Below, piece after piece: positions 33,760 through 43,295 of a stretch of 64,000 bases of DNA. A program made the translations under genes and the position numbers. How positions within the stretch are numbered: the first letter of the stretch is position 1; the number at the start of each line of letters is the position of its first letter. The notes under the pieces are model-generated. The model was not told where the DNA came from, searched no databases, and saw only the letters and a program-made list of their open reading frames with translations. The stretch is taken from positions 831,259 to 895,258 of the forward strand of contig JAVSML010024021.1 of assembly GCA_038503035.1 (NCBI GenBank), given 5' to 3'. Source of the DNA: Crocodylus rhombifer (lineage: Eukaryota; Chordata; Crocodylia; Crocodylidae).

Positions 33760-35168
33760 CTAAATCTACCCTCTGCCAGCTTGTGACCGTTATTCCTGGT
33801 CACTCCTGGTGGTGCTTGGGGAAACAGTGACTCCCCCAGTGCCTGCTGATCTCCCCTGACTAGTTTGTAACAGGCCACTAGATCCCCCCTCAGCCTTCTC
33901 TTTTGGAGGCTGAACAGGTTCAGGTCCGGTAGCCTCTACTCATAGGACCTGCCCTCCTGCCCCCTAACCATGTGAATGGCCCTCCTCTGGACCCTCTCAA
34001 TGCTGTTCACATCCCTCTTGAAGTGCGGCGCCCAGAACTGGACGCAGTAATCCAGCTGACCAGTGCCGCATACAGGGGGAGGATCACATCCTTGGATCTG
34101 CTTGAAATGCATCTGTGGATGCATGACAAGGTACAGTTGGCCTTCCTGACTGCATCCCCACACTGCTGGCCCATGTTCATCTTGGCTTCGGTGATGACTC
34201 CAAGATCCTTTTCCGCCTCTGTACTGACAAGAAGGGAGTTCCCCAACCTGTAGGTATGCTGCCAGTTGTTCCTTCCTAGGTGCATCACTTTGCACTTGTC
34301 GGTGTTGAATCCCATCCTATTCTCATCCGTCTACCCTTGTAACCTGTCTAGGTCCGATTGGAGCCTATTCCTCCCTTCTAGCATGCCCACATCCCCCCAC
34401 ATCTTAGTGTTATCAGCAAATTTGAACAGGGTGCTTTTTACCACCTCATCCAAGTCACTGATGAAGATGTTGAACAGTGCAGGCCCAAGGACCGAGCCCT
34501 TTGGCACCCCACTGCCCACATCCCTCCAGGCCAAAAATGACCCATCCACCACCACTCTCTGGGTGCGGCCCTCCAGCCAGTTGGTGACCCAATTGATTGT
34601 ATGGGTGTCAACACCACAGTCCCCCAGTTTCTTAATGAGAACAGGGTGAGAGACAGTGTCGAAGGCCTTCCAAAAGTCCAGGAAGACTATGTCCACTGCT
34701 ACCTGCATCTAATGATTTGGTGATCTGATCATAGAAAGCCACCAGGTTGGTCTGACAGGACCTGCCTCTAATGAACCCATGTTGGTTACCCTTAAGCATG
34801 ACCTCCCCTGCTGGCCCCTTGTGGATATGTGCCAGAATAATTTTCTCAAAAAGCTTGCCCAGGATCAAGGTAAGACTAACTGGCCTATAGTTTCACGGGT
34901 CCTCCGTCTTTCCCTTTTTGAAGATGGGAACCACGTTGGCCCTCTTCCAGTCCTCTGGCACCACACCAGAGCACCACAAGTGCTCATAAAGCTGTGCCAG
35001 GGGTCCTGTTATGACCTCAGCCAATTCCTTTAGTACTCTAGGGTGGAGATCCTCTGGACTGGCTGACTTAAATACATCCAGTCCCTCCAGAAGTTTCCTA
35101 ACTAGTTCCTCACTAACCCTTGGCCTAGGTGTGCCTCCCCTGGGGTCCCAGTGAGGGGGCTGACTGTT
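33760..35168 (-). pseudogene. CR1 ORF2 reverse transcriptase part, broken
   Basis: Motifs on the minus strand, in several frames, include LGKLFEKIILAHI, NQHGFIRGRSCQTNLVAFYD, LDFWKAFDTVSHPVLI (first catalytic aspartate), GVPKGSVLGPALFNIFISDLD, and KFADNTKMWGDV. The last is the catalytic box, normally FADD, here FADN, so the second aspartate is lost. DKCKVMHLGRNN and EKDLGV follow near 34,200-34,300. Frameshifts and stops separate the pieces. The copy cannot make an active enzyme. Confidence 0.85.
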
Positions 35169-36400
35169 TCAGCCTCTGCTTAGGAAAATGGAGGCAAAGA
35201 AATCATTAAATATGTTGGCTTTGTCATCTGGTGTGATGACCAAATTTTCTGACGTGTCCTGCAGGGGCCCCACATTACCCAGAACCTTCTTTTTACCCCC
35301 TGTATATTTAAAGAACAACTTCTTATTGTCCTTAATCCAGGAAGCTAGTCCCAGTTCCATCTCTGCCTTGGCCTTCCTGACTGCCCCCCTACATCCCCGA
35401 GTAACTGCAGAATAGTCCTCCCTGGTGATGACCCCTTCTTTCCATTGGGTGTACGCCTCCCTTTTAGCTAGGAGACATTCCCAGATGCTTTTGGTGAGCC
35501 ATGGGGGCTTGTGTGCCCCCCTGCTCCCTTTGATCTGCGTTGGGATTACCTCCCTTTGGGCTTGGAGGATTGTCTCCTTAAGGAGCGACCACTCTCCTTG
35601 GACACCTGGCTCCCTTCCCTTCTGGGACCTCAGTGCTTCCCCGACTATTTTCCTTAGCTCATTGAAGTTTGCCCTCCTGAAATCTAGGGCTCCTGCCTTG
35701 CTGCAGGCCTTTGCCACCTTGCGCTGGATGGTGAATTCCAGCAGGTGATGATCACTGTCGCCCAGGTGGTCGAGCACCCGCAGCCCCCTCACCAGGTCAT
35801 CTCCCATGGCCAGCACCAGGTCCAACAAGGCATCTCCCCTGGTGGGGCTGTGCACCTCCTGAGTTAGATGGAGGTCCTGTATTCTGGCTAAGAACCTACC
35901 TTCCTTGGAAGGTAGGTCAGTTCTGGCTGACTGCTCTTCCCAGCAGATGTCCAGGAAGTTCAGGTCCCCCATGACTACCACATCCTTAGACTTCACTACC
36001 TCCATGAGCTGACCTATGAATTCCTGGTCAAGCTCTTCCCCTTGGTTGGGAGGTCTGTAGCAGACCTCCACTTTTAAGTGTCTTTCCCCTCGACTGCCTT
36101 CTATTCTAACCCAAAGCACTTCAGAGTGCCCTTCCTCTGACACTTTGTTAATTGCTGAGGATGGGTATTCCTCCTTAATGTAGAGTGCCACACCCCCACC
36201 TTTCCTTCCTATCCTGTCCCTCCTGTACAGCCTATAGCCCTTGACGTTCACCGCCCAGTCATGCGTTGAATCCCACCACATTTCAGTGATCCCCACTATG
36301 TCCGGGTTGGTGTCAGCTAGCAGGAGGGTGAGTTCCTCCTGCTTGTTTCCCATACTACGAGCGTTTATGTAGAGGCATTTAAGGCCTCCTGTGGATGTGT
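35169..36400 (-). pseudogene. CR1 ORF2 endonuclease part
   Basis: This is an APE-type endonuclease that nicks target DNA to prime LINE integration. The open part from 36,353 spans 394 codons without a stop, unusually long for this window. The usual start motif CLYINARSMGNKQEEL is in frame just upstream of that methionine. Visible motifs are GITEMWWDS (catalytic glutamate), GRKGGGVALYI, VVMGDLNFLDICWE (the usual asparagine is kept but the next residue is altered), and GDSDHHLLEF near the end of the domain (SDH motif). After the domain comes the linker to reverse transcriptase (PPWLTKSIW, KYTGGKKK). The frame ends at 35,169, before the reverse transcriptase. Confidence 0.85.
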
Positions 36401-37048
36401 GTACTGGCCCCTAATCACAGTATTGCCCTGGCCCCTGTTGCTTACCTGTGTATATGTTCCGCTTGTTGGTCTAGGCTGGACTGTACTTGTGGGTGTTGCT
36501 TGGTCTGGCAGTCTGTTGATTCCTCCACCCTTGTCTTTCCCTTCCCCCAATGAGCCTAGCAGTGCACTTGGCAGCAGACACGGAAGTACTTCTGGTCCAC
36601 TTCTGGGTCTGCCAGGGAGCACACCAGGGGCTCCCCTTACCCTCCAGCTCAGTGACTGGTGCCTCCTGGGTCTGGAGGAGCACCCCAAGTCCCCTTGTGG
36701 CTAATCACCACACCAGGGCAGCACAAGAGGCCCCCCCAGCATGCTCCCCAGGGGACCTGGAAGTACCTGGGAGTCCCCCTGCATTCCTGTGAGATGCTCC
36801 ATCTGCCCCAACATTGCACTGTTCACAAGCCACACCTGGTACCTCAAGGAATGTAGAAAAAACATTTAAAGCTGTGTCTATGCTCAAATTACTGATTCTC
36901 CAAATCAGCATTGAATCTTCAGATTCAGATTCGGTCAAATTGAATTGGGGACAGTGATCCAAATCAATTAATCGAATCACTGTCTCTGATTTGAGCTGAA
37001 TCCAAATCCAAATCAAATACGGCCTATTCACACACCCCTACAGAGCAC

Positions 37049-37769
37049 CAGCCCCAGGTGTCCACTTAAAGAACAGTATAAAAATGGCAGCACTCCAGAG
37101 AGGCTCTGTCACAGCAGCCCTACTCTATGGCTACAGCAGCAACAGCTGGGGCTGAGCAGATCACTGCAGGGGTTTGATTCCCCAGGGCAACTAACATGAA
37201 CTCTTATTCTCTCCTTCTGGCAGGGCTTATCTCAGGTCTTACTCCTTGCCCCCTCTGTGTTTTGTCCAGGGTTTGGCATCCTCCACCTCATAACCTACTA
37301 GTTTGCCTGTGGTTCAGGCAGCAGAATTCAAAGATTTTGGAGTAGAGGGGGTGCCTTTATTTATTGCACAGCTCTGCGGAGCATATTCCATCAAATCATT
37401 TTCTTGTCTTATAAGACTTCCTGGAGTGTTAAGACATCAGGCCTAATCAAAATGAAACATGGTGGATAAGTTATTTCACAGATTTTCCATAGTAGAGTCT
37501 ATTTCATTAAATCCTGTTAGTTCCCCCCCATGCCCCCAATTTCTGCCTTTTAAAACAGGCTTCTTTCCTGGGGATTAAAGTTCAAGGTCTTTCTCAAGTC
37601 AACATGAAACACATTAGATTAACTTAAGTTACTTATAAATTTATATCAAACATTTTTAAAATATCTGTACGTTCCTGAGTTCTGAAAGGGAGGAAAGCTA
37701 TGTGAGGTAGGAAGACAGTAGCAGAAGATGTGCGTATATATAGGGCCTAATCAAGCAAAGTATCTCCAT
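37049..37769. other. Non-coding DNA, nothing recognised
   Basis: Spacer between two hAT elements. No gene or repeat recognised. Confidence 0.5.
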
Positions 37770-37884
37770 GGTCCTACCAATGTTCCTTCTACGGAGCAGC
37801 GGTCCGTGCCACCTTGGTCCATATGTGTACTACCTTGGTCGTGCACGTGCCGCCTCAGTCCAGTGTGGGACACTTACTGAAGGG

Positions 37885-38112
37885 GGCTGAGGGCTAGGGG
37901 CTGGAGGCCAGGGACTGAAAGATGGAGCTGGGGGCTGGGGCCGGATGCTGGGGGCTGGGGCCAGGGGCTGGGAGCTGGGGGCCAGGGGTTGGAGCTGGGA
38001 GCCAGGGGCCAGGGGCTGGAGCTGCAGGCCAGAGGCCAGGGGATGGAGCTGGGGGCCAGTGGCTGGAGGTTAGGGCCAGGAGCCAGGGAACAGGGGTTGG
38101 AGCCAGATCCTG
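37885..38112. repeat. GC-rich minisatellite (GGGCTGGGG/GGAGCTGGG)
   Basis: Drifted repeats of GGGGCCAGGGGCTGGGAGCT fill this stretch inside the hAT core. They cause long proline- or glycine-rich chance open frames on both strands. Confidence 0.8.
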
Positions 38113-38175
38113 GCCCAGGCTCCCCGGCTCCAGGGAGGTGCTCCACTTCCCCATGTCCCGGGGGGATGAACCAAG

Positions 38176-39160
38176 CCCCAGTGTCACGGTGGGCTGGGGT
38201 GGCAATTGAACATGGAACAGGTGGATTTTTCTGGTGAGGAGATCTGAGACACTGGAATCGTTGGGTTTGAAACGAGATGGTTTATTAACTTACGCTTTGG
38301 AAGTGTAGGTGGTGATCTTCAGTTACAGTTAAACAAACATACATAACAAAGGGGTCTGTTGGCCCACAGGGTTCACCAACAAGCCCTTGCTATCTACCCC
38401 ATGAGGGATAGGGGTGGCTGCCTGTTGGTTAGTCCTAGGGCTGGTCAACAGCTCATGTAAGGGTTCGCAAAAAAAACCAAACTGTAACTCGTACAACCGC
38501 TTGATATCGTCGTGACGCCAGTCCCAATTGATGAGACACGATGCTGGTTGGAGATCGAGTCGGTCACGGTGAAACTGTGATTTCCATAAACCAAATCGTG
38601 GTCCAGATAAGTACCAAAGATCAAAGTCAATTCACAGAAACCCAATCGAAGAATCGAATTTAGAAAGTTAATACGGAGCGTGGGATTCCTGGAGAGGAAC
38701 CGGGGAGTCTTCCCTTGTCACAGTCCCTGCCAGTGGCAGCCTCTGTGTAAGGTTGAGTGACTCCCTTCCCTCACAGTGAACGCCAGCACTTAACTGCCCA
38801 CAAACTCCAGAGATGAACAACTACCACTAACAACCCACACGGCAAACACCCACACCAACGCTCACACCAAGGTGGGGGCTCACGGGTATTTATAAGATTT
38901 TTGTAGCCAATCAAATTGTTCTGCGCAGAGAAATTTCTAGTCTGATTACATCAGGTCAATTCTCCTCTGAGCATGCATTCAGTCAGAAGCTGAGCACGAT
39001 CTAAGCATGTGAGAGCCAGAAACTAGGTCATGACTGACTGACAGACCTAGGGGTCATCCAGGGGGCAGGCTCTGTCTGTGCTATGGAATTTCCCTCTCAG
39101 AGTCAAGTTAACTGTCAGCATTGGCAGCACCCATATTCAAAATCTTTCTTTGACACCCCA
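38176..39160 (-). mobile_element. Solo LTR flanked by CCCCA
   Basis: On the minus strand the LTR begins TGTCAAAGAAAG (at 39,155) and ends CACCGTGACA (at 38,182). A TATA-like CTTATAAATACCC lies near 38,885-38,897 and an AATAAA signal near 38,280-38,285, both on the minus strand in the right order. CCCCA occurs on both sides (38,176-38,180 and 39,156-39,160), with one extra G on the left. No retroviral coding sequence adjoins. It belongs to a different family from the other LTRs here. Confidence 0.75.
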
Positions 39161-39654
39161 CATTAGGGCTGGGGAGTGAAGCACTTCCCTGGAGCCGGCA
39201 GAGCCCATGCCAGCCGCCAGCCCCAGCTTCCATCCCTGCCTTGCTTCACCTTGGGGAGGATCCACTGCCTGCACCAGTGAGGCTTCGCCAGCTCCAGAAC
39301 ACTGCTCCACTCCCTGGCCCTGATGCCATGTGCCTCCTCGCTCCCTGAGGTGATGCAGGGGAGCAGAGCAGTGTCCCAGAGCCAGTGGAGCCTCACTTGG
39401 AGCAGGCAGTGGCCCCTCCCCAAGGTGATGCAAGACAGGGATAGATGCTGGGGTGAAGGGTTGGCGCAGGCTGTACTGATTCTGGGGAAGTGCTCTGCTC
39501 CCCGGCCCTGATGCAGGGCAGTGGAGCTCTTCCCTGGAGCCAGCAGAGGCTGCCCCAGCCTCTCCTGGTGCATGGCCTTGAAAAGGGTGTATGCAGCCAC
39601 ACTTTTAGTTGCCCATGGCCATGCACATGTGCACCTTGGAACACTGGATCCTAC

Positions 39655-40076
39655 TCCTATCAATGGAATCAACTAGTCTTATGCTGGAAGCTAAACATAT
39701 GTGATGACCTAGAATGGGGTGGACCATGAACTGGAGGCCAGATCCAGTCCGTGGATCTGTAATATGGCCTGTGGGGCTCCCAACATGCCTAGAAAGTTGA
39801 TGATGTGGCAAGTGGTAGCTGCGTTAATTGCTGCAGCTCCCAGAATCACAGCAATTAATGATGCCACTGGTTAACTTACCATCACATTTCTGAACGTGTA
39901 GAGTGTCCTGCTGGCTGGATCCAGAGCATGGGGTCTTGTCATCTGGCCTGCAGAGCTGCCTGCCAGCTGCAAATGTAACAGTGGGTGGAGCACAAACTGC
40001 CATGGCTTTTGGGAGTCATAACAGTTTAGTACTACTGCCCTCAAATTCCAGCCCTGGTGGCTAGATGACAGTCTGC
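39655..40076. other. Non-coding DNA, nothing recognised
   Basis: Spacer of mixed composition between the hAT element and a perfect-looking hairpin. Confidence 0.5.
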
Positions 40077-40174
40077 ACTCTGAATCCAGTTTATGGACTG
40101 GTCCTGTGCTACCCATGGAATCCTATGGGGCTAGATGTGTAGCATAGGACCAGTCCATAAACTGGATTCAGAGT
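40077..40174. repeat. 36-bp inverted repeat (hairpin)
   Basis: The left arm 40,077-40,112 (begins ACTCTGAATCCAGTTTATGG) and right arm 40,139-40,174 (ends ATAAACTGGATTCAGAGT) are reverse complements with one mismatch in 36. The spacer is 26 bases. The arms are far better conserved than other inverted repeats in the window, so this is either recent or maintained. It sits right beside a SINE fragment. Confidence 0.9.
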
Positions 40175-40185
40175 TTTATATATAT

Positions 40186-40440
40186 AAAACACATGTATGC
40201 CCATGGTGGGAGAGCCAGGTTTGATTCCCAGATGTATATATAACAACAGCTATCAAGGTCCCGAATGTCTGGACTTAGTCTGGCTTCTGGGTACAGTTTC
40301 AATTGTCTAAAGGTTGGACAGAAGTTCTGTGAAGCCTTTGTTTCTGCATAGTCCTGCCTAGGCATATGCATCCAAGGTCCTGGTGACCTCTGATGCATTC
40401 GCCATGATCGAGAAGGACAGATGGTTTTGTACTACTACTA
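40186..40440 (+). mobile_element. tRNA-derived SINE, copy 2 (head damaged)
   Basis: It shares with the copy at 51,094 the B box region GGTTTGATTCCCAGATGTA, then GGACTTAGTCTGGCTTCTG, GGTACAGTTTCAATTGTCTAA, GTCCTGGTGACCTC and GATGGTTTTGTACTACTACT. The A box is missing or very decayed. It ends in a short TAC-rich tail. Confidence 0.7.
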
Positions 40441-41786
40441 CACCTACACACCTACCCACACACTGATTGTTCTGCACTACAGAAGAAAGAAGTGATTTTT
40501 TTGTTTGTGTTGTGTGTCCCATCCCCAAATCCATAAAAGTATTAAGGGAGATAGTTAAAGTATTTAGGTGTCAAATGATGCAGAGAAATTCCTATTGGGA
40601 TTTTCAAAAACAACGATGAGTGTAACTTACAGTGAAATCAATGGCTGTAAGGCACTTAGGCATTTCTGAAAATCCCACAAGGCACCTATTTGCATCATTA
40701 GGGCCTCAAATATCTTTAAATATGTCCCTGAGCTTGTTATCTTCTCTAATGTATTCAACATTGTTTTCAGTAACTAGTATGTGTTGATATTATGCAAAAA
40801 CATACTTGCATGACAAAATAAAGTGGTGCAGAGAGTTAGCCATTTAAGGTTACTTATCAAAGTTGTAGTCACTTTTAAATTCCCACCTGTGTTGACTATA
40901 TCAAATTAATATCAACCTGACAGAATGAGAGAGAAATTCATGACACTCAGCTAACTCCCTCTTGGTATTTGTTTTTATGCATTGTGCTTTTGAAGTTAAA
41001 AACACTTGAGAGCCTGAGAAGGATATCACATGAAACCTGAGTTATGCATGCTTTGGGAATTATTATGCTTTGAACTGTTTTTGTGCTCCCTGTTTCTCCC
41101 ACATGCATATACATGTGTCTGTAAATGCAGGAATATCTGGTTTATGCATTACTATGAGAAAAGTCTTGTAACCTTTTGAAACAATGGGATTATTCACAGG
41201 ACCAAGGCCTGGAAGACTAGGCCCTGTGTCTTCTAGCCCATTTTGGCACTTTGTAGTAAACCACGTGGCACATCACATGTAAAAGGGGCTAGTGGGGACT
41301 TCTCTTTTGTACAGAGTAATAAAGAAAAGAAAAGAAACCTCAGTGTAAGATCACTTTTAATAACAAGAAAATAAACCAGAAAAAAGCAAAAGCAAGCCCC
41401 AGAGAAAATTGAAGACTACAATGCAGAGTGACTAACTTTAAAGCATGATTGTTGGGAAAATAGTTTGCTTTGAGATATTCTGGTGATTTGCAGAGCAGGC
41501 TGAAAATATTTTTGTATTATGTTTAATGCTTATATCTGCTTATGGTGCCATGACAAGTCTCAAACCTTCATAGGCTTTCTTTGAAAACAGAATTGCAAAT
41601 GGAATCCAGTTTTAGACCCTGACTCCTAAGCATGATATTAAACATATCAATTAGGCCCCTGTTGTCAGTAGAACCACGTTTCCTTTACAGTTAAGTTGGT
41701 GTTTTTAACTGAGATGTCTGACTGCAATTTTGCTTATTACTGTTCTCCTTGAGAGGAGCTTGGATACTATGGTAATGGACACTGGG
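40441..41786. other. AT-rich non-coding DNA
   Basis: No gene or mobile element recognised. An AAGAAAAGAAAAG-type purine tract lies near 41,321. Confidence 0.5.
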
Positions 41787-42092
41787 TTTTAGGTTTTAGC
41801 TGTGTTGATCTAAGGACATAAGCAGGCAAGATTCTTTGGGTAGATGTGATATCTTTTATTACAGCAACTGAGTAGTTCAAAAAAGTTCTTTTGAGTGCAA
41901 GCTTTTGAGTGCAATCTCTCTTCTTCAGGCATAGGATGTTTCTGCTGTTCTGAGACCCCAAGTTGGAGACTTCCTATGACTGAAAAATGGTGATTGTACC
42001 TGAAAGCTTGCAAAGAACTTTTCCCCCAGCTTTTCAGTTACTCTAATAAAAGATATCACATCTACCCAAAGAACCTTGCCTACGGTAATGGA
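41787..42092. mobile_element. Palindromic non-autonomous DNA element
   Basis: The left arm AGCAGGCAAGATTCTTTGGG, then TAGATGTGATATCTTTTATTA, is mirrored by TAATAAAAGATATCACATCT, ACCCAAAGAACCTTGCCTA near 42,043-42,082. Between them are inner inverted pieces (CAAGCTTTTGAG against GAAAGCTTGCAAAG). Part of a related arm recurs at 56,975-57,045. The superfamily is not determined. Confidence 0.65.
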
Positions 42093-42570
42093 CACTAATA
42101 TGTTACTCTGGTTAGAAAGAAAAGTGTATCATTTATTTGGTTTTTAAAACATTTTGGTAAATTTCATTGAGTGGCAAGTTTTTTACAACTTGAATAAGCA
42201 ACAGGTTTAGTAGATGTCATCCCTAGAAGATTCCTCCAATTCTGCCTTCCTTTTTGTTTGATCTAAGAATTGGTGATTCCAAAAAAACCCAAAACATACT
42301 TATGGCAATATTGCCAATCAAAATAAAGGAGTGTCTCATTGTTTTCCTCCCAAATGGCCCCATCATACCTCTTGACCCTTGTTTTGTTTGATCTGAACAT
42401 AAAATTCTGACAGCGGATGCTTGCAATCTTGGTTATACAATGAAAAAACAAATAGTGAGAGCCTGAAGCATATAAAATTATTTGTTTTAATTTTCTTTAG
42501 AAATCAAAGTTCTTCCTGAAAATTGGTTTGTATTGTAAAAGACTTGTGAAATACCAGTTAAAAGCCCCTG
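42093..42570. other. Non-coding DNA, nothing recognised
   Basis: AT-rich spacer before the solo LTR. Confidence 0.5.
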
Positions 42571-43295
42571 CTACATGTTAGGGTGACTGGATTTGGATCT
42601 TGGGGAGCACTGGATTTGCAGCTGAATGTAAGGCTTTAATTTGTGGGTTCAGCAAAGCTTCTGACCACAAGGCAAAATGATATATTAGAAGTAACTTTGC
42701 AAACACTTAGGCAAGCATTTTCTTAACAATGGAGCAGTGTTGTAAAGATATATAGTTCACAGTGTAAGAAGAACAATATGCAGCCCACCAGCTATCATCA
42801 GGAGAAGCAGAAGCAAGACTTTGGAAATGAAGGAGTCAGCAAGAAACCAGAAAGAACCAGCAAGTGACTGGAGGAAGCAGAGGTCAAAGTCTTAAGCATG
42901 TGCTCTTAGCAGAGAGGCATGTAAATGAATGAAATGTGTAGGCAATTCCATGCTAATGAAGTAAACAGTCAACAGAGGTTGAGCTTGAGAAAGGAAGAGA
43001 TATGGATGGAACCAAAGGAGGGCAAAGGTGGAGTAAATGTTAATAAGTATGAACCAAGGTGTGTAAAATGTGAAAAAAAATAATGTTCAGGGCAGGTCCT
43101 CTGGTTCGTGGTCTGTGTGTCTCTGAGGGACCTGGCCCGAAGCTGTCTCCATTCTGAATAAAACTGTTGTGAGCAATGTGTTCTGGTGATTTCTCCCTGC
43201 TTGCTCTGGCTAATGAGTAACAGGATCCATGAACAATTGGATCGTCGTCTCCCTGGTTGTTGGGTGCCGCAAGGAGTTAGGTTTCTAACACTACA
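42571..43295 (+). mobile_element. Solo LTR of the same family as the 17.8-kb ERV
   Basis: The LTR proper is 42,576-43,290, from TGTTAGGGTGACTGG to GTTAGGTTTCTAACA, with identical CTACA on both sides (a 5-bp target duplication). It matches the ERV LTR at several places: AGGCAATTCCATG, CTGGCTAATGAGTAACAGGAT, AACAATTGGAT and the end motif. An AATAAA signal lies at 43,157-43,162, placing R-U5 to the right. It reads on the plus strand. No internal region is left, so it arose by recombination between two LTRs or is an isolated LTR. Confidence 0.9.

Larger units (their letters stand above)
33541..36556 (-). mobile_element. Near-complete CR1 LINE copy
   Basis: About 3 kb of minus-strand CR1, with endonuclease, reverse transcriptase and the 3' untranslated end (CCCTAGAAACTATGAAAC at the 3' edge). 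It is inserted in the hAT element. It includes most of ORF2; ORF1 is not seen, so the copy is 5'-truncated within or near the start of ORF2. The edges are set by where the hAT sequence breaks off and resumes. Confidence 0.9.
33268..37048. mobile_element. hAT-type non-autonomous element, copy 2 (contains a CR1)
   Basis: The element is 33,276-37,040, from TAGGATTGTGCAAAGC to ATTCACACACCCCTA, flanked by perfect CAGAGCAC repeats at 33,268 and 37,041. Long inverted arms are visible (ACAGCTTTAAATGTTTTTTC near 33,447 against GAAAAAACATTTAAAGCTGT near 36,861). It is the same family as the 14.5-kb copy, with the same CTACATACCTTAAGGTACC junction. Between about 33,541 and 36,556 it carries a CR1; the hAT core resumes at GTGCACTTGGCAGCAGAC. 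Without the CR1 its size is about 750 bp, like copy 1. Confidence 0.9.
37770..39654. mobile_element. Second hAT family (CAGTGTTCC ends), holding a solo LTR
   Basis: The element is 37,778-39,646. The left end CAATGTTCCTTCTA faces the right end CCTTGGAACACTG, matching the known hAT end type CAGTGTTCC. Flanks GGTCCTAC (37,770) and GATCCTAC (39,647) agree at 7 of 8 bases. The core is strongly GC-rich, partly tandem, and lacks a transposase. A ~975-bp LTR splits it; without that it is about 0.9 kb. Confidence 0.7.

Noticed and set aside
37874..38237. Proline- or glycine-rich open frames of about 80-100 codons
   Set aside because: They come from a GC-rich minisatellite in a hAT core, which keeps frames open by composition alone.
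39137..39672. 169-codon minus-strand frame and others nearby
   Set aside because: The sequence is repetitive GC-rich hAT core; the frame overlaps open frames on the other strand and shows no known domain.
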